Part shown: positions 51,421 through 62,963 of the stretch, piece after piece | How the letters are laid out: every line of letters starts with the position of its first letter | Numbering within the stretch: the first letter of the stretch is position 1 | Assembly (NCBI GenBank): GCA_034231615.1 | Contig: CM067306.1 | Span: 45,328,094-45,392,093, forward strand | DNA: 64,000 nucleotides | Direction: 5' to 3' | DNA from: Meghimatium bilineatum | Lineage: Eukaryota > Mollusca > Gastropoda > Stylommatophora > Philomycidae | Made by a program: the position numbers and the translations under genes | The notes under the pieces: generated by a model | Seen by the model: only the letters and a program-made list of their open reading frames with translations | Databases searched by the model: none | What the model was told of the DNA's origin: nothing

Positions 51421-54327
51421 CCTATTACACATGATTTCCTTGTTGTGCAGCTTAATACTTCAGAACTCTGGCGTATTACACACAAATTAGGTGTATTGCA
51501 GTTTAGTACGCTAAATCTCGTTGTATTCTGGCATATTACTCACAAATTCATTGTACTGATGATTACTACACTATAATTGAGTGTATTCTGGCCCATTACA
51601 CATGCTTTCGTTGTATTGCACCTTAATACTGCAGAACACTGGCGTATTAAACACGAATTGGGTGTATTGCAGTTTAGTACGCCAAAACGCGTTGTATTCT
51701 GGCATATTACTCACAAATTGGGTGTACTGAAGCTTACTACACTAGAATTGAGTGTATTCTGGCCTATTGCACATGATTTCGTTGTACTGCAGCTTAATAC
51801 GTCAGAACACTGGAGCATTACACAAGAATTGAGTGTATTGCAGTTTAGTACGACAAAACTCGTTGTATTCTGGCATATTACTCACAAATTGGGTGTACTG
51901 AAGCTTACTACACTATAATTGAGTGTATTCTGGCCCATTACACATGCTTTCGTTGTATTGCACCTTAATACTGCAGAACACTGGCGTATTAAACACGAAT
52001 TGGGTGTATTGCAGTTTAGTACGCCAAAACTCGTTGTATTCTGGCATATTGCTCACAAATTGTGTGTACTGAAGCTTACTACACTAGAATTGAGTGTATT
52101 CTGGCCTATTACACATGATTTCCTTGTATTGCAGCTTAATACTTCAGAACACTGGCGTATTAAACACGAATTGGGTGTATTGCAGTTTAGTACGCCAAAA
52201 ATCGTTGTATTCTGGGACATTACTCACATATTCATTGTACTGAAGCTTACTACACTAGAATTAAGTGTATTATGGCCTATTACACATGCTTTCGTTGTAT
52301 TGCAGCTTAATACTTCAGAACACTGGCGTATTAAACACGAATTGGGTGTATTGCAGTTTAGTACGCCAAAAATCGTTGTATTCTGGGATATTACTCACAT
52401 ATTCATTGTACTGAAGCTTACTACACTAGAATTGAGTGTATTCTGGCCTATTACACATGATTTCGTTGTATTGCAGCTTAATACGTCAGAACACTGGCGT
52501 ATCACATACGAATTGGGTGTATTGCAGTTTAGTACGCCACAACTGGTTGTATTCTGGCACATTACTCACAAATTCATTGTACTGATGCTTACTACACTAA
52601 AATTGAGTGTATTCTGGTCCATAACACATGATTTCGTTGTACTGCAGCTTAATACGTCAGAACACTGGAGCATTACACAAGAATTGAGTGTATTGCAGTT
52701 TAGTATTCTAAAACTCGTTGTATTCTGGCATATTACTCACAAATTCATTGTACTGAAGCTTACTACACTAGAAGTGAGTGTATTCTGGCCCATTACACAT
52801 GATTTCGTTGTATTGCACCTTAATACTGCAGAACACTGGCGTATTAAACACGAATTGGGTGTATTGCAGTTTAGTACGTTAAAACTCGTTGTATTCTGGC
52901 ATATTGCTCACAAATTGTGTGTACTGAAGATTACTACACTAGAATTGAGTGTATTCTGGCCTATTGCACATGATTTCGTTGTACTGCAGCTTAATACGTC
53001 AGAACACTGGAGCATTACACAAGAATTGAGTGTATTGCAGTTTAGTACGACAAAACTCGTTGTATTCTGGGATATTACTCACAAATTCATTGTACTGAAG
53101 CTTACTACACTAGAATTGAGTGTATTCTAGCCTATTACACATGATTTCGTTGTAGTGCAGCTTAATACTTCAGAACTCTTGCGTATTACACACAAATTGG
53201 GTGTATTGCAGTTTAGTATTCTAAAACTCGTTGTATTCTGGCATATTACTCACAAATTCATTGTACTGAAGCTTACTACACTAGAAGTTAGTGTATTCTG
53301 GCCCATTACACATGATTTCGTTGTATTGCACCTTAATACTGCAGCACACTGGCATATTAAACACGAATTGGGTGTATTGCAGTTTAGTACGTTAAAACTC
53401 GTTGTATTCTGGCATATTACTCATAAATTGTGTGTACTGAAGATTACTACACTAGAATTGAGTGTTTTCTGGCATATTGCACATGATTTCGTTGTACTGC
53501 AGCTTAATACGTCAGAACACTGGCGTATTACACACAAATTGGGTGTATTGCAGTTTAGTACGCCAAAACCCGTTGTATTCTGGCATATTACTCACAAATT
53601 GGGTGTACTGAAGCTTACTACACTAGAATTGAGTGTATTCTGGCCTATTACACATGATTTCGTTGTATTGCAGCTTAATACTTCAGAACACTGGCGTATT
53701 AAACACGAATTGGGTGTATTGCAGTTTAGTACGCCAAAAATCGTTGTATTCTGGGATATTACTCACATATTCATTGTACTGAAGCTTACTACACTAGAAT
53801 TGAGTGTATTCTGGCTTATTACACATGATTTCGTTGTATTGCAGCTTAATACGTCAGAACACTGGCGTATCACATACGAATTGGGTGTATTGCAGTTTAG
53901 TACGCCAAAACCCGTTGTATTCTGGCATATTACTCACAAATTGGGTGTACTGAAGCTTACTACACTAGAATTGAGTGTATTCTGGCCTATTACACATGAT
54001 TTCGTTGTATTGCAGCTTAATACTTCAGAACACTGGCGTATTAAACACGATTTGGGAGTATTGCAGTTTAGTACGCCAAAACTCGTTGCATTCTGGCATA
54101 TTAATCACAAATTCATTGCATCGAAGCTTACTACACTAGAATTGAGTGTATACTGGCCTATTGCACATGATTTCGTTGTAGTGCAGCTTAATACGTCAGA
54201 ACACTGGTGTATTACACAAGAATTGGGTTTATTGCAGTTTAGTACGCCAAAACTCGTTGTATTCTGGGATATTACTCACAAATTCATTGTACTGAAGCTT
54301 ACTACACTAGAATTGAGTGTATTCTAG
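51421..54327 (+). repeat. 17-unit block, close copy of 35.4-38.3 kb
   Basis: This block is 2907 bp, lying 16070 bp (94 units minus 4 single-base deletions) to the right of 35351-38257. It has the same unit order and the shared GCATCGAAGC variant. Differences include AAAACGCGTTG near 51686, ATTGCTCACAAATTGTGTG near 52049, TGGCTTATTACAC near 53812 and CACTGGTGTATT near 54204. Confidence 0.8.
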
Positions 54328-57300
54328 CCTATTACACATGATTTCCTTGTTGTGCAGCTTAATACTTCAGAACTCTGGCGTATTACACACAAATTACGTG
54401 TATTGCAGTTTAGTACGCTAAATCTCGTTGTATTCTGGCATATTACTCACAAATTCATTGTACTGATGATTACTACACTATAATTGAGTGTATTCTGGCC
54501 CATTACACATGCTTTCGTTGTATTGCACCTTAATACTGCAGAACACTGGCGTATTAAACACGAATTGGGTGTATTGCAGTTTAGTACGCCAAAACTCGTT
54601 GTATTCTGGCATATTACTCTCAAATTGGGTGTACTGAAGCTTACTACACTAGAATTGAGTGTATTCTGGCCTATTGCACATGATTTCGTTGTACTGCAGC
54701 TTAATACGTCAGAACACTGGAGCATTACACAAGAATTGAGTGTATTGCAGTTTAGTACGACAAAACTCGTTGTATTCTGGGATATTACTCACAAATTCAT
54801 TGTACTGAAGCTTACTACACTAGAATTGAGTGTATTCTAGCCTATTACACATGATTTCGTTGTAGTGCAGCTTAATACTTCAGAACTCTTGCGTATTACA
54901 CACAAATTGGGTGTATTGCAGTTTAGTATTCTAAAACTCGTTGTATTCTGGCATATTACTCACAAATTCATTGTACTGAAGCTTTCTACACTAGAAGTGA
55001 GTGTATTCTGGCCCATTACACATGATTTCGTTGTATTGCACCATAATACTGCAGAACACTGGCGTATTAAACACGAATTGGGTGTATTGCAGTATAGTAC
55101 GTTAAAACTCGTTGTATTCTGGCATATTACTCACAAATTGTGTGTACTGAAGATTACTACACTAGAATTGAGTGTTTTCTGGCCTATTGCACATGATTTC
55201 GTTGTACTGCAGCTTAATACGTCAGAACACTGGCGTATTACACACAAATTGGGTGTATTGCAGTTTAGTACGCCAAAACTCGTTGTATTCTGGCATATTA
55301 CTCACAAATTGGGTGTACTGAAGCTTACTACACTATAATTGAGTGTATTCTGGCCCATTACACATGCTGTCGTTGTATTGCACCTTAATACTGCAGAACA
55401 CTGGCGTATTAAACACGAATTGGGTGTATTGCAGTTTAGTACGCCAAAACTCGTTGTATTCTGGCATATTACTCACAAATTGGGTGTACTGAAGCTTACT
55501 ACACTAGAATTGAGTGTATTCTGGCCTATTACACATGATTTCCTTGTATTGCAGCTTAATACTTCAGAACACTGGCGTATTAAACACGAATTGGGTGTAT
55601 TGCAGTTTAGTACGCCAAAAATCGTTGTATTCTGGGACATTACTCACATATTCATTGTACTGAAGCTTACTACACTAGAATTAAGTGTATTATGGCCTAT
55701 TACACATGCTTTCGTTGTATTGCAGCTTAATACTTCAGAACACTGGCGTATTAAACACGAATTGGGTGTATTGCAGTTTAGTACGCCAAAAATCGTTGTA
55801 TTCTGGGATATTACTCACATATTCATTGTACTGAAGCTTACTACACTAGAATTGAGTGTATTCTGGCCTATTACACATGATTTCGTTGTATTGCAGCTTA
55901 ATACTTCAGAACACTGGCGTATTAAACACGAATTGGGTGTATTGCAGTTTAGTACGCCAAAAATCGTTGTATTCTGGGATATTACTCACATATTCATTGC
56001 ACTGAAGCTTACTACACTAGAATTGAGTGTATTCTGGCCTATTACACATGATTTCGTTGTATTGCAGCTTAATACGTCAGAAAACTGGCGTATCACATAC
56101 GAATTGGGTGTATTGCAGTTTAGTACGTTAAAACTCGTTGTATTCTGGCATATTGCTCACAAATTGTGTGTACTGAAGATTACTACACTAGAATTGAGTG
56201 TTTTCTGGCCCATTGCACATGATTTCGTTGTACTGCAGCTTAATACGTCAGAACACTGGCGTATTACACACAAATTGGGTGTATTGCAGTTTAGTACGCC
56301 AAAACCCGTTGTATTCTGGCATATTACTCACAAATTCATTGTACTGAAGCTTACTACACTAGAATTGAGTGTATTCTGACCTATTACACATGATTTCGTT
56401 GTATTGCAGCTTAATACTTCAGAACACTGGCGTATTAAACACGATTTGGGAGTATTGCAGTTTAGTACGCCAAAACTCGTTGTATTCTGGCATATTAATC
56501 ACAAATTCATTGCATTGAAGCTTACTACACTAGAATTGAGTGTATACTGGCCTATTGCACATGATTTCGTTGTAGTGCAGCTTAATACTTCAGAACTCTT
56601 GCGTATTACACACAAATTGGGTGTATTGCAGTTTAGTATTCTAAAACTCGTTGTATTCTGGCATATTACTCACAAATTCATTGTACTGAAGCTTACTACA
56701 CTAGAAGTGAGTGTATTCTGGCCCATTACACATGATTTCGTTGTACTGCAGCTTAATACGTCAGAACACTGGCGTATTACACAAGAATTGAGTGTATTGC
56801 AGTTTAGTACGACAAAACTCGTTGTATTCTGGGATATTACTCACAAATTCATTGTACTGAAGCTTACTACACTAGAATTGAGTGTATTCTAGCCTATTAC
56901 ACATGATTTCGTTGTACTGCAGCTTAATACGTCAGAACACTGGCGTATTACACACAAATTGGGTGTATTGCAGTTTAGTACGCCAAAACCCGTTGTATTC
57001 TGGCATATTACTCACAAATTGGGTGTACTGAAGCTTACTACACTAGAATTGAGTGTATTCTGGCCTATTGCACATGATTCCGTTGTACTGCAGCTTAATA
57101 CGTCAGAACACTGGCGTATTACACAAGAATTGGGTGTATTGCAGTTTAGTACGCCAAAACTCGTTGTATTCTGGGATATTACTCACAAATTCATTGTACT
57201 GAAGCTTACTACACTAGAATTGAGTGTATTCTGGCCTATAACACATGATTTCGTTGTATGGCACATTAATACTGCAGATCACTGGCGTATTAAACACGAA

Positions 57301-57677
57301 TTGGGTGTATTGCAGTTTAGTACGCCAAAAATCGTTGTATTCTGGGATATTACTCACATATTCATTGTACTGAAGCTTACTACACTAGAATTGAGTGTAT
57401 TCTGGCCTATTACACATGATTTCGTTGTTTTGCAGCTTAATACGTCAGAACACTGGCGTATCACATACGAATTGGGTGTATTGCAGTTTAGTACGCCACA
57501 ACTGGTTGTATTCTGGCACATTACTCACAAATTCATTGTACTGACGCTTACTACACTAGAATTGAGTGTATTCTGGTCTATTACACATGATTTCGTTGTA
57601 TTGCAGCTTAATACTTCAGAACACTGGCGTATTAAGCACGATTTGGGAGTATTGCAGTTTAGTACGCCAAAATTCGT
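54328..57677 (+). repeat. Transition region after the last landmark unit
   Basis: About 19.6 units. The last landmark unit starts here (with AAATTACGTG in place of AAATTAGGTG near 54393). The start follows 24408 onward; the middle repeats CATATTCATTG units three times in a row (near 55647, 55818 and 55989). The part 56215-57620 recurs at 61546-62951, including TTCTGACC at 56375 and the rare TTCGTTGTTTTGCAG at 57422. Confidence 0.7.
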
Positions 57678-59573
57678 TGTATTCTGGCATATTACTCACA
57701 AATTCATTGTACTGAAGCTTACTACACTAGAATTGAGTGTATTCTGGCCTATAACACATGATTTCGTTGTATGTCACCTTAATACTGCAGATCACTGGCG
57801 TATTAAACACGAATTGGGTGTATTGCAGTTTAGTACGCCAAAAATCGTTGTATTCTGGGATATTACTCACATATTCATTGTACTGAAGCTTAATACACTA
57901 GAATTGAGTGTATTCTGGCCTATTGCACATGGTTTCGTTGTAGTGCAGCTTAATATGTCAGAACACTGGCGTATTACACATGAATTGGGTTTATTGCAGT
58001 TTAGTACGCCATAACTCGTTGTATTCTGGCATATTACTCACAAATTGTGTGTACTGATGTATACTACACTAGAATTGAGTGTTTTCTGGCCTATTGCACA
58101 TGATTTCATTGTACTGCAGCTTAATACGTCAGAACACTGGCGTATTACACACAAATTGGGTGTATTGCAGTTTAGTACGCCAAAACCCGTTGTATTCTGG
58201 CATATTACTCACAAATTGGGTGTACTGAAGCTTACTACACTAGAAGTGAGTGTATTGTGGCCTATAACACATGATTTCGTTGTATGGCACCTTAATACTG
58301 CATATCACTGGTGTATTAAACACGAATTGGGTGTATTGCAGTTTAGTACGCCAATAATCGTTGTATTCTGGGATATTACTCACATATTCATTGTACTGAA
58401 GCTTACTACACTAGAATTGAGTGTATTCTGGCCTATTACACATGATTTCGTTGTATTGCAGCTTAATACGTCAGAACACTTACGTATCACATACGAATTG
58501 GGTGTATTGCAGTTTTGTACGCCAAAAATGGTTGTATTCTGGCACATTACTCACAAATTCATTGTACTGAAGCTTACTACACTAGAATTGAGTGTATTCT
58601 GGCCTATAACACATGATTTCGTTGTATGTCACCTTAATACTGCAGATCACTGGCGTATTAAACACGAATTGGGTGTATTGCAGTTTAGTATGCTAAAACT
58701 CGTTGTATTCTGGCATATTACTCACAAATTCATTGTACTGAAGCTTACTACACTTGAATTGAGTGTATTCTGGCCTATAACACATGATTTCGTTGTATAG
58801 CACCTTAATACTGCAGATCACTGGCGTATTAAACACGAATTAGGTGTATTGCAGTTTAGTACGCCAAAACTCGTTGTATTCTGGGATATTACTCACACAT
58901 TCATTGTACTGAAGCTTACTACACTAGAATTGAGTGTATTCTGGTCCATTACACATGATTTCGTTGTATTGCAGGTGAATACTTCAGAACACTGGCGTAT
59001 TAAACACGAATTGGGAGTATTGCAGTTTAGTACGCCAATTGGGAGTACGCCAAAACTCGTTGTATTCTGGCATATTAATCACAAACTCATTGCACTGAAG
59101 CTTACTACACTAGAATTGAGTGTATACTGGCCTATTACACATGATTTCGTTGTATTGCAGCTTAATACTTCAGAACACTGGCGTATTAAACACGAATTGG
59201 GAGTATTGCAGTTTAGTACGCCAAAACTCGTTGTATTCTGGGATATTACTCACATATTCATTGTACTGAAGCTTACTACACTAGAATTGAGTGTATTCTG
59301 GCCTATTACACATGATTTCGTTGTATTGCAGCTTAATACGTCAGAACACTGGCGTATCACATACGAATTGGGTGTATTGCAGTTTAGTACGCCACAACTG
59401 GTTGTATTCTGGCACATTACTCACAAATTCATTGTACTGAAGCTAACTACACTAGAATTGAGTGTATTCTGGTCCATTACACATGATTTCGTTGTATTGC
59501 AGCTTAATACTTCAGAACACTGGCGTATTAAACACGAATTGGGTGTATTGCAGTTTAGTACGCCAAAAATCGT
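57678..59573 (+). repeat. 11-unit tandem duplication with a 15-bp insertion, copy 1 (1896 bp)
   Basis: This is followed directly by a copy at 59574. The period is 11 x 171 + 15, the extra bases being the insertion at 59037. Shared private variants include ACGCCATAACTCG, CTGATGTATACTAC, CACATGGTTTCG, ACTGCATATCACTGGTG and CACTTACGTATC, none of which I saw left of 57 kb. Confidence 0.85.
59037..59051 (+). other. 15-bp insertion made of nearby unit sequence (copy at 60933-60947)
   Basis: AATTGGGAGTACGCC is inserted directly after a normal TTTAGTACGCC. It equals the preceding 28 bases with 13 bases removed between two AGTA tetramers. It is the only net insertion noticed in the window and is present in both copies of the 1896-bp duplication. 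Confidence 0.88.
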
Positions 59574-61469
59574 TGTATTCTGGCATATTACTCACAAATT
59601 CATTGTACTGAAGCTTACTACACTAGAATTGAGTGTATTCTGGCCTATAACACATGATTTCGTTGTATGTCACCTTAATACTGCAGATCACTGGCGTATT
59701 AAACACGAATTGGGTGTATTGCAGTTTAGTACGCCAAAAATCGTTGTATTCTGGGATATTACTCACATATTCATTGTACTGAAGCTTAATACACTAGAAT
59801 TGAGTGTATTCTGGCCTATTGCACATGGTTTCGTTGTAGTGCAGCTTAATATGTCAGAACACTGGCGTATTACACATGAATTGGGTTTATTGCAGTTTAG
59901 TACGCCATAACTCGTTGTATTCTGGCATATTACTCACAAATTGTGTGTACTGATGTATACTACACTAGAATTGAGTGTTTTCTGGCCTATTGCACATGAT
60001 TTCATTGTACTGCAGCTTAATACGTCAGAACACTGGCGTATTACACACAAATTGGGTGTATTGCAGTTTAGTACGCCAAAACCCGTTGTATTCTGGCATA
60101 TTACTCACAAATTGGGTGTACTGAAGCTTACTACACTAGAAGTGAGTGTATTGTGGCCTATAACACATGATTTCGTTTTATGGCACCTTAATACTGCATA
60201 TCACTGGTGTATTAAACACGAATTGGGTGTATTGCAGTTTAGTACGCCAATAATCGTTGTATTCTGGGATATTACTCACATATTCATTGTACTGAAGCTT
60301 ACTACACTAGAATTGAGTGTATTCTGGCCTATTACACATGATTTCGTTGTATTGCAGCTTAATACGTCAGAACACTTACGTATCACATACGAATTGGGTG
60401 TATTGCAGTTTTGTACGCCAAAAATGGTTGTATTCTGGCACATTACTCACAAATTCATTGTACTGAAGCTTACTACACTAGAATTGAGTGTATTCTGGCC
60501 TATAACACATGATTTCGTTGTATGTCACCTTAATACTGCAGATCACTGGCGTATTAAACACGAATTGGGTGTATTGCAGTTTAGTATGCTAAAACTCGTT
60601 GTATTCTGGCATATTACTCACAAATTCATTGTACTGAAGCTTACTACACTTGAATTGAGTGTATTCTGGCCTATAACACATGATTTCGTTGTATAGCACC
60701 TTAATACTGCAGATCACTGGCGTATTAAACACGAATTAGGTGTATTGCAGTTTAGTACGCCAAAACTCGTTGTATTCTGGGATATTACTCACAAATTCAT
60801 TGTACTGAAGCTTACTACACTAGAATTGAGTGTATTCTGGCCTATTACACATGATTTCGTTGTATTGCAGCTTAATACGTCAGAACACTGGCGTATCACA
60901 TACGAATTGGGAGTATTGCAGTTTAGTACGCCAATTGGGAGTACGCCAAAACTCGTTGTATTCTGGCATATTAATCACAAACTCATTGCACTGAAGCTTA
61001 CTACACTAGAATTGAGTGTATACTGGCCTATTACACATGATTTCGTTGTATTGCAGCTTAATACTTCAGAACACTGGCGTATTAAACACGAATTGGGAGT
61101 ATTGCAGTTTAGTACGCCAAAACTCGTTGTATTCTGGGATATTACTCACATATTCATTGTACTGAAGCTTACTACACTAGAATTGAGTGTATTCTGGCCT
61201 ATTACACATGATTTCGTTGTATTGCAGCTTAATACGTCAGAACACTGGCGTATCACATACGAATTGGGTGTATTGCAGTTTAGTACGCCACAACTGGTTG
61301 TATTCTGGCACATTACTCACAAATTCATTGTACTGAAGCTAACTACACTAGAATTGAGTGTATTCTGGTCCATTACACATGATTTCGTTGTATTGCAGCT
61401 TAATACTTCAGAACACTGGCGTATTAAACACGATTTGGGAGTATTGCAGTTTAGTACGCCAAAACTCGT
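59574..61469 (+). repeat. 11-unit tandem duplication with a 15-bp insertion, copy 2 (1896 bp)
   Basis: This is the tandem copy of 57678-59573, with the insertion at 60933. Differences include TTCGTTTTATGGCACC near 60174 and replacement of the GCAGGTGAATACTTC unit by a CATACGAATTGGGAG unit near 60870-60910, which looks like a local conversion. The match fades near 61431. Confidence 0.83.
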
Positions 61470-61545
61470 TGTATTCTGGCACATTAATCACAAATTCATT
61501 GCATTGAAGCTTACTACACTAGAATTGAGTGTATACTGGCCTATT

Positions 61546-62951
61546 GCACATGATTTCGTTGTACTGCAGCTTAATACGTCAGAACACTGGCGTATTACAC
61601 ACAAATTGGGTGTATTGCAGTTTAGTACGCCAAAACCCGTTGTATTCTGGCATATTACTCACAAATTCATTGTACTGAAGCTTACTACACTAGAATTGAG
61701 TGTATTCTGACCTATTACACATGATTTCGTTGTATTGCAGCTTAATACTTCAGAACACTGGCGTATTAAACACGATTTGGGAGTATTGCAGTTTAGTACG
61801 CCAAAACTCGTTGTATTCTGGCATATTAATCACAAATTCATTGCATTGAAGCTTACTACACTAGAATTGAGTGTATACTGGCCTATTGCACATGATTTCG
61901 TTGTAGTGCAGCTTAATACTTCAGAACTCTTGCGTATTACACACAAATTGGGTGTATTGCAGTTTAGTATTCTAAAACTCGTTGTATTCTGGCATATTAC
62001 TCACAAATTCATTGTACTGAAGCTTACTACACTAGAAGTGAGTGTATTCTGGCCCATTACACATGATTTCGTTGTACTGCAGCTTAATACGTCAGAACAC
62101 TGGCGTATTACACAAGAATTGAGTGTATTGCAGTTTAGTACGACAAAACTCGTTGTATTCTGGGATATTACTCACAAATTCATTGTACTGAAGCTTACTA
62201 CACTAGAATTGAGTGTATTCTAGCCTATTACACATGATTTCGTTGTACTGCAGCTTAATACGTCAGAACACTGGCGTATTACACACAAATTGGGTGTATT
62301 GCAGTTTAGTACGCCAAAACCCGTTGTATTCTGGCATATTACTCACAAATTGGGTGTACTGAAGCTTACTACACTAGAATTGAGTGTATTCTGGCCTATT
62401 GCACATGATTCCGTTGTACTGCAGCTTAATACGTCAGAACACTGGCGTATTACACAAGAATTGGGTGTATTGCAGTTTAGTACGCCAAAACTCGTTGTAT
62501 TCTGGGATATTACTCACAAATTCATTGTACTGAAGCTTACTACACTAGAATTGAGTGTATTCTGGCCTATAACACATGATTTCGTTGTATGGCACATTAA
62601 TACTGCAGATCACTGGCGTATTAAACACGAATTGGGTGTATTGCAGTTTAGTACGCCAAAAATCGTTGTATTCTGGGATATTACTCACATATTCATTGTA
62701 CTGAAGCTTACTACACTAGAATTGAGTGTATTCTGGCCTATTACACATGATTTCGTTGTTTTGCAGCTTAATACGTCAGAACACTGGCGTATCACATACG
62801 AATTGGGTGTATTGCAGTTTAGTACGCCACAACTGGTTGTATTCTGGCACATTACTCACAAATTCATTGTACTGACGCTTACTACACTAGAATTGAGTGT
62901 ATTCTGGTCTATTACACATGATTTCGTTGTATTGCAGCTTAATACTTCAGA
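61546..62951 (+). repeat. Second copy of the 56.2-57.6 kb segment
   Basis: This matches 56215-57620 at offset 5331 bp, which is 31 x 171 plus the two 15-bp insertions lying between. It ends near 62951, where AAACACGAATTGGG replaces AAGCACGATTTGGGAG. Confidence 0.8.
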
Positions 62952-62963
62952 ACACTGGCGTAT

